In this document: positions 8,174 to 16,090 of the stretch, piece after piece
Layout of the letters: every line of letters starts with the position of its first letter
Position numbering within the stretch: the first letter of the stretch is position 1
Source: UBA1219 sp045601425
GTDB lineage: Bacteria; Bacteroidota; Bacteroidia; Bacteroidales; P3
DNA length: 64,000 bases
Assembly (NCBI GenBank): GCA_045601425.1
Contig: JAZRZP010000034.1
Coordinates: forward strand, 62,001 to 126,000
Reading direction: 5' to 3'
Position numbers and translations under genes: made by a program
The notes under the pieces: model-generated
Seen by the model: only the letters and a program-made list of their open reading frames with translations
What the model was told of the DNA's origin: nothing
Database searches by the model: none

Positions 8174-9238
8174 TTAATGGAGAACTACTTTCGACGGAAC
8201 GGAACCGCATTCTTTTTTCCACTTTAATTTACCTTCTTTCGAGAAACACAAAATGTCTCCGTTGCTGGACGAATTCTGGGAATCAGTTACATAAATGTCC
8301 CCATTCGACGGATTTATGACAATTTCGTAAGGGCTTGTAATATAGGAACTTCCGTTAAGGGTGAGACTTTCTTTCTCGAAGGAATTCAGGTTTATTTTGA
8401 AAAATACCGCCTGATAGGTGCCCCAGTCGAAATCGTAACAATAGGCAGTGTTCCCCATGATGAAGAATTTCGAAGTCTGGTAGTTCAGTTTCGTTACCGA
8501 TTCGTCGCTTATGTCGAATACCGACAGAGAGGAAGGAATGTCGGAGTAATTTCCGTTGCAGAGCACCATTATCTTTCCGTTTCCGATTGGGGCGACGAGG
8601 GAAGGATTGAGGCCAATTCCGACTTTCTTCACTTCCTGAAAAGCGGTGAGGTCCACGATGGAGATTGTCGTGTCGTAGTTCGGGTAATCCAGTCCGCCGG
8701 AGTTTGCCGCGTAAAGTCTGTTCCCGATGACGCACATGTTTTCGGGGTCACGTCCTACACTGCATGTGCCACTGACCGAGAGGCTTGCGGTGTCTATTTT
8801 CACAATTTCATCGCTGTGGCAGCTGACGTAGATGCTGCCGTTGAAACCGATTGCCTTTCTCGGTGATTTGCCGGTCATAGAAATTGTTTGAATCGATTTT
8901 GCAGTGGAAGGGTCGGTTACTTCAATTGTATTCGATTGATTCATAATGATATACATTTTGTTGCCATATATCAGCATGTCATTGGCTACGTCACCGAGAT
9001 TGCGTGAGTTTTCGTTGGCAAATACGTCTTTCTCAAGTTTCCCCGAAGCAAAAACGAGCCGGTCGAGTGAAGCGTCGTTGGTTCCCCATGTACCTTCGTT
9101 CAAAATGTACATGAACCGGTACGGAGAATCCGGATCTGCTGCGTTTTCCTGATTTTCATTGGGTGCAGTGACGTCTTTTTCGCAGGAGAAAAAGACTGCC
9201 AACAATGCCATTCCGATTGTGAAAAATGTTTTTTTCAT
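8174..9238 (-). CDS. BtuG-like surface beta-propeller lipoprotein (YncE/DUF5074 type)
   Basis: A 354-residue lipoprotein with lipobox FFSC (Cys19), followed by EKD, an acidic tail that fits a Bacteroidota surface-export signal. The body contains repeating blade-like strands such as YILNEGTWG, YGNKMYIIMNQSNTIEV, IGNRLYAANSGG and GDIYVTDSQ, as in seven-bladed YncE-like propellers. It sits four bases after the BtuB-like receptor gene, under the same cobalamin riboswitch. In Bacteroides thetaiotaomicron the lipoprotein BtuG, a propeller of this kind, captures B12 on the cell surface and passes it to BtuB. I infer the same role here. Binding residues cannot be judged by eye. Confidence 0.78.
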   Translation of the reverse strand: MKKTFFTIGMALLAVFFSCEKDVTAPNENQENAADPDSPYRFMYILNEGTWGTNDASLDRLVFASGKLEKDVFANENSRNLGDVANDMLIYGNKMYIIMNQSNTIEVTDPSTAKSIQTISMTGKSPRKAIGFNGSIYVSCHSDEIVKIDTASLSVSGTCSVGRDPENMCVIGNRLYAANSGGLDYPNYDTTISIVDLTAFQEVKKVGIGLNPSLVAPIGNGKIMVLCNGNYSDIPSSLSVFDISDESVTKLNYQTSKFFIMGNTAYCYDFDWGTYQAVFFKINLNSFEKESLTLNGSSYITSPYEIVINPSNGDIYVTDSQNSSSNGDILCFSKEGKLKWKKECGSVPSKVVLH

Positions 9239-9242
9239 GTTG

Positions 9243-11255
9243 CTAAAATTTATATGTTACACTTAATTTGTAATTTCGTCCCATCATCGGGTAATTTTTT
9301 ATTACTTCATACTGAACATCGAATATGTTAAGCACCTGTGCCTGTATCTTTATGGAGCCGAATTTGAATTCGAAGTCCTTCGACAGGATAATGTTTTGGT
9401 CAACATACGATTCGATGAGGTTGTTTTCGGTGTTCTGCGCAAGGCGGTAGCGGTTGCCGACAAAAATCATGTCGTATCCGAAATCCACGACTCCCGAAGT
9501 CAGGAAAAGCGACGCCCCAGCCGAATGTTTCGGTGTGTAAGGAATCTGCTGGCGGTAGGTCTTGCTGTTTGGGTCAGTCACGTCAATGGCTTGCTGGAAC
9601 GAGTAATTGGCCGTAATTGACAGTTTCAGTTTGTTTATGGATATCGTGTTCATTTCTATGGTGGCGTCCAGACCGAGTATCGAAACTTCTCCGATATTTT
9701 GCATCGACCACAGGTAAAGGCTCTGCCGCGGCACGGCCACTATCTTGTCCGTCACTCTGTTGTAATAACCGTCGGCAGTTACCATCAAGTCGTTCAGGAA
9801 GGATATGTTTTCAAAGTCGTTCCGGAAGTATGTCAGTCCGAAGTTGTTCTGCAATGCGTTTTCTGGTTTCAGGTCGCGGGAAAGCGAGGTGTAGTAGCAC
9901 TCGTTGAAATTCGGTACACGGTATGTCTCCTTGAAAAAATATCTTATGTGCAACCTGTTGCTGTTCAGCGGGTTGTAGGTTATTCCGAAATACGAGGCCG
10001 TATGCCGGTATTCTTTGGCGAAAGTTCCGCAGACTTTTTCCGACACGAGATTGGAAAGCAACGTGCCTGTAAGGTTCACTTTTTTCCAGCGTGCATTGAC
10101 GGAAACGGCATTGAGCCATGAGTGGCGTCCGACTTCGGAATTGGCTTCAATGTCGGAAATCAGTGAGTTGAAGGTGTAGTCACTCGAATATGCCACTTTG
10201 AAATGTTTCAGGAAACTGTATTTTCCCGCGGCCGAAAAATAATATTCGTTCTGTCCGAACTCCTGATGTAGAAATCCGGCACTGTTATTGTAGGCAGTGT
10301 CTTCGTAGACGTTCTTTGCCCTGTAAGCCTTGCCTTTCAGCTGAAATTCAAGGTTTTGCAGACTTCTGTCAATGTACTGCATCTGAATGAAGCAGTTGTT
10401 GTCCCATGTCTGTTCCGAGCCTTTTTCGGTGTAGAAAATCACGGGACCGGGCAGGTTGTGGAAAGCATTGTAGTAATAAAGTTTCGCCATGAGGTTGCGG
10501 TTTGAGGCCATGTCGTAAAACAGGTTTGCCTCAACGTTGCCCATTTTCATGTCCGAATGGTGGCGTGTCGCAATGGAAGAGCTGTCTTTTTTGTTGCCGG
10601 TGTAGTATATGGTGAATGGATAGTCTCCGTCGGACTGCATGTAAGTTCCTTTTAGCGAGAAACTTAACTTCGGAGTTATCTTCTGTTCCCATATAATGTT
10701 GGGACACAGGAGTCCGAACGACCCCGTTTCGAAGCCGGCTTTGATGCCAGAGGTGCGGGGCTTTGATGTCTTCATGTCCAGAACGTTGCTCGAAGCCAAT
10801 ATCCTTGCCGGCTGGAGAATGTCGTCAGGCTGTCCGTTCGAAAAACTCAGAAAATCGACGTTGTCCACGAGAAAACGACCGAGGTCCGGTTGCCCGTTTT
10901 GGCAGTCGTTCACGGCGAAGCCGTCAACGGCGAGGGTCGAAAACTGGCTGCCGAGTCCCCGTACCGAAATGGTCTTTATGCCGCCAACTCCGCCGTAGTC
11001 TTTCACCGTGACTCCCGAAAAATGCTGCACGGCGTCGGAAAGCCTGAATGTGTTCATGCGTTCCATCTCCTGATGTCCGATTATCTGGACCGGTGCCTGC
11101 GATTTCGTTTCCGAAGGCTTGGCCGATGATGCCACAATCCGTACACCCTGCAGCGACTGGTGCTGCACGCTGTCGGCCGACTGTGCCTGAACGTAACCTA
11201 AACATGTGCCGCATATCAGCAGCATTGCATGGAATATGTTTTTTACCAAGTGCAT
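9243..11255 (-). CDS. btuB: TonB-dependent outer-membrane receptor, BtuB-like (vitamin B12)
   Basis: A 670-residue outer-membrane receptor: signal peptide (residues 1-24), plug domain with RLSDAVQHFSGVTVKDYGG and ISVRGLGSQFSTLAVDG, then a long beta-barrel ending in YKLSVTYKF with the aromatic C-terminal residue expected for barrel insertion. It has no N-terminal carboxypeptidase-like extension, unlike SusC-type receptors. Substrate assignment rests on the cobalamin riboswitch about 110 bases upstream and on the adjoining BtuG-like lipoprotein gene. Expression is therefore expected to be repressed when cobalamin is plentiful. Confidence 0.88.
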   Translation of the reverse strand: MHLVKNIFHAMLLICGTCLGYVQAQSADSVQHQSLQGVRIVASSAKPSETKSQAPVQIIGHQEMERMNTFRLSDAVQHFSGVTVKDYGGVGGIKTISVRGLGSQFSTLAVDGFAVNDCQNGQPDLGRFLVDNVDFLSFSNGQPDDILQPARILASSNVLDMKTSKPRTSGIKAGFETGSFGLLCPNIIWEQKITPKLSFSLKGTYMQSDGDYPFTIYYTGNKKDSSSIATRHHSDMKMGNVEANLFYDMASNRNLMAKLYYYNAFHNLPGPVIFYTEKGSEQTWDNNCFIQMQYIDRSLQNLEFQLKGKAYRAKNVYEDTAYNNSAGFLHQEFGQNEYYFSAAGKYSFLKHFKVAYSSDYTFNSLISDIEANSEVGRHSWLNAVSVNARWKKVNLTGTLLSNLVSEKVCGTFAKEYRHTASYFGITYNPLNSNRLHIRYFFKETYRVPNFNECYYTSLSRDLKPENALQNNFGLTYFRNDFENISFLNDLMVTADGYYNRVTDKIVAVPRQSLYLWSMQNIGEVSILGLDATIEMNTISINKLKLSITANYSFQQAIDVTDPNSKTYRQQIPYTPKHSAGASLFLTSGVVDFGYDMIFVGNRYRLAQNTENNLIESYVDQNIILSKDFEFKFGSIKIQAQVLNIFDVQYEVIKNYPMMGRNYKLSVTYKF

Positions 11256-11363
11256 AAACTATTTTGTTTTACAAAATAGCTTTCAAAAAACAGTGAAAAA
11301 TCAAACAAGAAATATTGTCGTATTTTTCAAGCTCTTTCCTCGAAAGCTTTCAAAAACAGGTTT

Positions 11364-11500
11364 GGCAGGTCTTCTGACTTGCTCCGTTGCTTTCATGCCT
11401 TCCCATTCTTTCCGAACAGTGGCAGGGGGTTGAAAACAACAATCTCCGGAGCTCACAGCAGCGGGACTGTTCAGGATTCTCACCTGATTCCCTTTTCATC
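11364..11500 (-). promoter_or_regulatory. cobalamin riboswitch (B12 element)
   Basis: Read on the minus strand the region contains the conserved blocks in order: AGGGAATCAGGTGAGAATCC, CAGTCCCGCTGCTGTGAG, TGCCACTG, GGGAAGGC and the B12 box AAGTCAGAAGACCTGCC at 11364-11380. These match the cobalamin riboswitch core. It lies in the leader of the BtuB-like gene and should switch the btuB/btuG pair off on B12 binding. Confidence 0.95.
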
Positions 11501-11539
11501 ACGCAGAAAATTTCTTCTCCTTGCGAACCAAATCTTCTG

Positions 11540-11573
11540 CAAAATTACGAAGATTTTTTTTGAATACAGCAAA
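11540..11573 (-). promoter_or_regulatory. promoter of the B12 uptake operon
   Basis: Minus strand has a -7 element TAATTTTG (11540-11547) and a -33-like TTTG (11570-11573) separated by 22 bases. This places the transcript start just upstream of the riboswitch. Confidence 0.65.
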
Positions 11574-11599
11574 AAAAAATTTCCATATTTGTGTAAAAA

Positions 11600-11821
11600 G
11601 TTATAATCCATTGATTATAAATGATATATTCTGTTGAAAAAAATGTCCCTTCAGGCTGAAGTTCAGCCCTTCCGACAGACGTTTTTGGGTAAAAAAATTC
11701 CGTTTTTGAAAAAAATTGTATGTTCGAAGAATAACGCCAAGATTGGAATCATCTGAAAACGTTGTTCCCGCCGTGTTTTTGAGTTTTTTCTGTTGATTAT
11801 TAACTGATAAAAATCAATAAA
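11600..11821. other. intergenic region, no gene seen
   Basis: AT-rich spacer between the B12 operon promoter and the small membrane-protein region. It contains a short GGCTGAA/TTCAGCC hairpin near 11655. No coding signal was recognised. Confidence 0.5.
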
Positions 11822-12000
11822 ATGAAGAAAGTCTATATACTTAATTATGATGAGAAGACTACATCGTTGAAATTTGATGTTTCCAGAGACAGGAAAGGTC
11901 CATTATGTTTATCTAGTAGGAGCAGGGCAGAGAGTATCCGAATCAGGTATTGTCGGAGGAGGATACTGATTCTGTACGAAGTTCATCTTTGAGAAGTGAA

Positions 12001-12210
12001 ATGGTTTCGAAATGCGGCAGATGGATTGCCTTTTTCAATGTCCTTATAGTGATTTCAGTAGCATCGGTCATTGCAGGTGTATTGTGTGTCGCAATGGGGG
12101 CGGAAGTAGGATTTTTCGTTATTCCGGCTGTCGCAGGTGCAATTGTGACAAACGCTTTTCTGAAATTCGTCTGTACAGCAATAAAGGCTTCGTTCAGCGA
12201 ACAGTCGTAA
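12001..12210 (+). CDS. small two-helix membrane protein, possibly the 3' part of a frameshifted gene
   Basis: I do not recognise this gene. From the ATG at 12001 it encodes 69 residues with two hydrophobic segments (IAFFNVLIVISVASVIAGVL and VGFFVIPAVAGAIVTNAF). The same frame is open upstream to tandem TAG TAG codons at 11914-11919 and reads a plausible soluble lead (EYPNQVLSEEDTDS), so a TTG start at 11950 is an alternative. A second frame beginning with ATG at 11822 (MKKVYILNYDEKTTSLKFDV) looks like a protein start but leaves this frame, which suggests a frameshifted or decaying gene spanning 11822-12210. It converges on the next gene with one base between the stop codons. Confidence 0.4.
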   Translation: MVSKCGRWIAFFNVLIVISVASVIAGVLCVAMGAEVGFFVIPAVAGAIVTNAFLKFVCTAIKASFSEQS

Positions 12211-12211
12211 A

Positions 12212-13690
12212 TTATCTTCTTCGTACTTTCTGCCGTTCTTCTTCGCAGTATTCGTAGGCACCGATGGCCGGAGGGTTCTGCCGTATTTTGTTGTTCAGAT
12301 CGTGTTGGCGTTTCAGATACGAGGCATTGCCCTTGCCTATGGCAGGGGAGGTGTTCTGTATCCTGAAATCGTTGTCTTGCGGGTTCTTGAATTTCGGGTC
12401 ATTGTTGGCAATGCAGTTCGAAGTCAGTGCCGCAGGCAGGCTGGTCTGTGTCTTCAGAATGCAGTTCGAGAATGAAACCGACGTGGCGACACCTTCCCTG
12501 AAATCGAATGTGAGTTCCTCGTCTGCCGAACCGTATATGATGCAGTTGTAGAAATCGGCTTGGAAATCACGCAGCTGGGTAGTGCCGTCCACGGCTTCGT
12601 ACCAGTTGTTCATGAACACCGTCTGCGAAGACCTGCGGGAACTGTACGGCCAGTAGTTGGTGATGGTGGAGTTCGAAAAACTGTATTTTCCGCCAATGGA
12701 GAGTGCGAGCGGTGCAATCTGGCAGTTGGCAATCAGCAGATTGTCGCCGTCGATGACGGCTCCCTGTCCGTAAATCCCGGCGAGAGACATGTTCTGTATC
12801 ACGGTGTTGGATATCGTCAGGGTTGGATTCCCGTTTGCCACGGTGTCTGCCAGCAGCCCCATGTTGCCGTTGGTTATTTCTGCCCAGTCGATGACGTTGT
12901 CCCTGCTGCCGCTCGACAGCCAGATGTAGCCCCATTGTCCGGGCAAGTCGGCATATTGTGCGTCCTGCCGTATCGAAGTAAAACGTACAGGCAGTTCTGC
13001 CGTACCATGAACCGAAAGGGTGCCTCCGTCATAGACCCACAGTACGGCATCTTTGTCGAAATACACTTCGGCACCGGGTTTTATGTTCAGCCGGCAGCCT
13101 TCGTCGACCACGGCATAGCCGAGTATCACGTGAGGTCTGTCGGTGGTCCAGTCTTGCGCACAGTCAATCACGGAGTAGCGGATTTTTGATCCCGAAGTAG
13201 TGGAAATTTCATGGTCGGGAACGTGATAGACGGCATTGCGGCCATAGGCCGTGAGAGGAAGCTTCTGTGTGGACTTACCGATGCTGAAAACTATATTGTC
13301 TTCGATGAGAAACGGCGAATTTTCCGAGTTGGGATTCACGTTCACGCGTACGAAAATGAAAATGCTGTCTTTGGGCAATATCTCCAAGTCTCTTACAATC
13401 TGTGCTGTATCTCCGTCAACATTGAGACGGAATCTCGAAAGCGACCCTCGTTCCAAAGTCACGGCGTTTATGCGTACCGCCTGACTGCCCGAATTGTACA
13501 CGCGTACCTGCCGCACGGTGGACCCCATGGTGGTGAATACCGTGTCGAAAGTGAGAGTGTCGGCAGAAAAAGTCAGAACTTCGGCATCGGTCAGAAAATC
13601 GTCTTCCTTTGTGCACGACGCAGCGATGCCTTCGATAATGCAAAGCACTGTAAACGAAATGAATGTATATTTCAGCAAGTTAAATTTCAT
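12212..13690 (-). CDS. surface-type lipoprotein with right-handed beta-helix repeats
   Basis: A 492-residue lipoprotein (Cys26 in ASC) followed by TKEDD, an acidic motif like the Bacteroidota lipoprotein export signal for the cell surface. An Ig-like region around residues 40-150 (RQVRVYNSGSQAVRINAV) is followed by a parallel beta-helix-like region with short repeats such as NVIDWAEITNGNMGLL and LLIANCQIAPLALSIGG. The C-terminal SPAIGKGNAS and PPAIGAYEY segments are typical of Bacteroidota beta-helix proteins. The role is unknown; adhesion or polysaccharide binding is possible. A 7-base dyad (13704-13721) lies just upstream of the start codon. Confidence 0.75.
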   Translation of the reverse strand: MKFNLLKYTFISFTVLCIIEGIAASCTKEDDFLTDAEVLTFSADTLTFDTVFTTMGSTVRQVRVYNSGSQAVRINAVTLERGSLSRFRLNVDGDTAQIVRDLEILPKDSIFIFVRVNVNPNSENSPFLIEDNIVFSIGKSTQKLPLTAYGRNAVYHVPDHEISTTSGSKIRYSVIDCAQDWTTDRPHVILGYAVVDEGCRLNIKPGAEVYFDKDAVLWVYDGGTLSVHGTAELPVRFTSIRQDAQYADLPGQWGYIWLSSGSRDNVIDWAEITNGNMGLLADTVANGNPTLTISNTVIQNMSLAGIYGQGAVIDGDNLLIANCQIAPLALSIGGKYSFSNSTITNYWPYSSRRSSQTVFMNNWYEAVDGTTQLRDFQADFYNCIIYGSADEELTFDFREGVATSVSFSNCILKTQTSLPAALTSNCIANNDPKFKNPQDNDFRIQNTSPAIGKGNASYLKRQHDLNNKIRQNPPAIGAYEYCEEERQKVRRR

Positions 13691-13703
13691 GTGATGTTTC
13701 AGG

Positions 13704-13721
13704 TATTGTAAAAATACAATA
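13704..13721. promoter_or_regulatory. perfect dyad upstream of the beta-helix lipoprotein gene
   Basis: TATTGTA and TACAATA arms of 7 bases around AAAA, about 15 bases upstream of the minus-strand start codon. It could be an operator. Confidence 0.35.
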
Positions 13722-13770
13722 ACGCAAATCCTTTTTCCTTATTGCATGGGGTGAGTTTTTGCCTTTCGAT

Positions 13771-13807
13771 GAAACAGAAAAGGCGGATAACTTTCATTAT
13801 CCGCCTT
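13771..13807 (-). terminator. terminator after the YitT gene
   Basis: A perfect 11-base stem (AAGGCGGATAA / TTATCCGCCTT) with a 6-base loop and a T-rich minus-strand tail, 18 bases past the stop codon. Confidence 0.85.
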
Positions 13808-13824
13808 GCTTATTATGTCTTTTT

Positions 13825-14868
13825 TCAGTCTTCGGGGTTGGGGAGACGCTTGAATCCTTTTCCGAGAATTTCGCTACTGCTCACCACGTTCAGCACAGCA
13901 TGGGGATCGAGTACAGCGAGGTTTGCTTTCAGTTTCTGGAATTGTTTTCTGTCAAGGGTTGTGTAAATCATCTTGTGTTCAACGCCGTGGTGCAGGCCGT
14001 TGCCCACAAAGCATACACCGCCGATGTTGAGCTCGCTGATGATGAACTGGCGTATGGGTTCGGGATTGTCGGTGATGACGAAAACGGTGTTGAATTTCTT
14101 GAGTCCGTCAACCACGATGTCAATCATTATGCCCTCTATGAATACCACAATGAACGAATTGATCGGCAACCGCAGGCTTGCCGTGAAATCGTGTATGGAA
14201 TCGTATCCCTTGAGCATGCCTATGAGCAGGGTGCTGAACGTGATTATTCCGTCAACAATGATGACCAGTGTGCCGAGACTTATTTTGGTGTATTTGTGCA
14301 GAATCATCGATATGATGTCGCTGCCTCCTGATGTAGCTCCAGCGCGGAATATCAGACCGATGGCAATGCCATAGAGCAGACCTGCCACGATGGTGTTGAG
14401 CAGGTAGTCGGGCATGAACCAGAATGTCTTGTCAACGCCCTCTGAAAACACGAGGCCGAAGGCTTCAAGGCTGGTGTTGTAGTCGCACTGAACAAGGAGA
14501 TTCATGTTTTCCATACCTGCAGGGAGGGCATCATATATGCCCTGATGTATGATGGGGTAGTAGCCCCACGTGGTTTCCAGCAGAAAGGCAAAAATAATGT
14601 TGAATATTGTAGCAGCCACAGTTTTTACGCCAAACTTCGGACCCAGAATCCATGTGCCTATCACGAGCAGCGGGATGTCCATGCATATCACATAAAAGGA
14701 AATCTTCCACGGGTGGAGCGCATTGAGCACGTTGGAAAGCCCCCATGTGCCGCCCGGAGCGAGGTTGTAAGGGTTTGCGAACATGATGTCGCCTACTGCG
14801 AAAAGAAAGCTCCCGAGTATGACAAGGAACCATGAGATTAACTCTTTTTTAGTTTTTTCGTTAGCCAT
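13825..14868 (-). CDS. YitT-family integral membrane protein (DUF161/DUF2179)
   Basis: A 347-residue inner-membrane protein. The N-terminal half has several hydrophobic helices, beginning ISWFLVILGSFLFAVGDIMF, and the family motif RAGATSGGSDIISMIL near the middle. The last about 80 residues form the soluble DUF2179 domain (VFVITDNPEPIRQFIIS and HGVEHKMIYTTL). The family's transport or sensing function is not established. It is transcribed alone between its own promoter at 14956-14963 and terminator at 13771-13807. Confidence 0.85.
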   Translation of the reverse strand: MANEKTKKELISWFLVILGSFLFAVGDIMFANPYNLAPGGTWGLSNVLNALHPWKISFYVICMDIPLLVIGTWILGPKFGVKTVAATIFNIIFAFLLETTWGYYPIIHQGIYDALPAGMENMNLLVQCDYNTSLEAFGLVFSEGVDKTFWFMPDYLLNTIVAGLLYGIAIGLIFRAGATSGGSDIISMILHKYTKISLGTLVIIVDGIITFSTLLIGMLKGYDSIHDFTASLRLPINSFIVVFIEGIMIDIVVDGLKKFNTVFVITDNPEPIRQFIISELNIGGVCFVGNGLHHGVEHKMIYTTLDRKQFQKLKANLAVLDPHAVLNVVSSSEILGKGFKRLPNPED

Positions 14869-14955
14869 TTTTTATGTTATTGATTTATGTTTGTTTTTTA
14901 TTACATTGCTGAGCCGCAGCATGTTATGTATGACAGTATGCAATGTGTCAAGCGG

Positions 14956-14963
14956 CAAAGATA
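14956..14963 (-). promoter_or_regulatory. -7 promoter element for the YitT gene
   Basis: Minus strand TATCTTTG. It is the left half of a 12-base inverted repeat whose right half is the tpiA -7 element. Confidence 0.65.
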
Positions 14964-15014
14964 CGAAAAAAATCCCAAAAAAATCCCAACGGGGCATAAT
15001 CCAAAAAAAAATAG

Positions 15015-15022
15015 TATCTTTG
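15015..15022 (+). promoter_or_regulatory. -7 promoter element for tpiA
   Basis: TATCTTTG, 66 bases before the tpiA ATG. It forms a mirror pair with the divergent YitT promoter. Confidence 0.65.
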
Positions 15023-15088
15023 CCGTGCCGGAAGGAAAAGTTTTTTATCCGGCAAAACTTTAATAATCACATAATTAAATAAAACTTT

Positions 15089-15847
15089 ATGAGAAAAAAT
15101 ATTGTTGCAGGAAATTGGAAAATGAACAAAACTTTCGATGAGGCTTACGCTCTCGTTGAAGAAATTGCAGAAAAACTCGACGAAAAAGCCACGCCGGAAG
15201 TCGGTGTCGTAATATGCTGTCCGTTCCCGTATCTGGAAATGTGCACGGACATGTCGCAGGAATCCTATTTTGCAGTGGGAGCACAGGACGTGAGCGAACA
15301 CGAAAGCGGAGCCTACACGGGCGAGGTTTCGGCCAAAATGCTCGAATCCATGGGCGTAGACTACTGCATAGTAGGCCATTCCGAACGTCGCGTATATCAT
15401 CACGAAACCGATGCCATGGTGGCAGCTAAAGTCAACCAGCTTCTGGCAAACGGAATGATCCCCATTGTATGCTGCGGCGAACAGCTCCCCGATCGCGAGG
15501 CCGGACGCCAGTTCGACATCGTGAAGACCCAGATAACCGAAGGTCTCTTCCACCTCAGCGCCGAAGAATTTTCAAAACTGGTGATTGCCTACGAACCCGT
15601 ATGGGCAATAGGTACAGGCAAAACTGCCACTCCGGAGCAGGCTCAGGAAATACATGCTTTCATTCGCTCTCTCATAGCCGAAAAATACGGCAATGACATT
15701 GCCTCCAACACCACCATACTCTACGGTGGCAGCTGCAATGCTAAAAACGCAAGAGAACTTTTCGCAAATCCCGACGTTGACGGTGGACTCATAGGCGGAG
15801 CCTCGCTGAAAGCCGATGATTTCGTGACCATAATGACTTCATTTTAA
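15089..15847 (+). CDS. tpiA: triosephosphate isomerase
   Basis: The glycolytic enzyme interconverting dihydroxyacetone phosphate and glyceraldehyde 3-phosphate. All catalytic signatures are present: NWKMN with Lys11, IVGHSERR with His97 and AYEPVWAIGTG with Glu169, then GGS and LIGGASLK phosphate-binding loops. The length of 252 residues is standard. It is monocistronic, with its own -7 promoter and a strong terminator at 15870-15908. Confidence 0.97.
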   Translation: MRKNIVAGNWKMNKTFDEAYALVEEIAEKLDEKATPEVGVVICCPFPYLEMCTDMSQESYFAVGAQDVSEHESGAYTGEVSAKMLESMGVDYCIVGHSERRVYHHETDAMVAAKVNQLLANGMIPIVCCGEQLPDREAGRQFDIVKTQITEGLFHLSAEEFSKLVIAYEPVWAIGTGKTATPEQAQEIHAFIRSLIAEKYGNDIASNTTILYGGSCNAKNARELFANPDVDGGLIGGASLKADDFVTIMTSF

Positions 15848-15869
15848 ACGAAACGGTGATTTTATCATG

Positions 15870-15908
15870 AAAAAAGCGCAAATATTCCGTCATATTTGCG
15901 CTTTTTTT
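15870..15908 (+). terminator. terminator after tpiA
   Basis: A long stem (AAAAAAGCGCAAATAT / ATATTTGCGCTTTTTT) with loop TCCGTC and a T-run. Confidence 0.9.
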
Positions 15909-16003
15909 GTTACTTAAAGCAATGAAGGTGTTATTTGAAATTCTTTCTGGAAAATTGATTTTCAGAAAATTATGTTTTTTTGTTTCAAATACGTCAAAAA
16001 AAA

Positions 16004-16034
16004 TTGCAAAAGAACAGAATTTTCAGTATCTTTG
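16004..16034 (+). promoter_or_regulatory. promoter of the C10 protease gene
   Basis: A TTG -33-like element at 16004-16006, 20 bases of spacer, then TATCTTTG at 16027-16034. This is the clearest two-part promoter in the window. Confidence 0.7.
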
Positions 16035-16090
16035 TGCCTCATTTTTGAAAGTAAATGAATGTTAAACATAAACGAACAAACGAACAGAAA

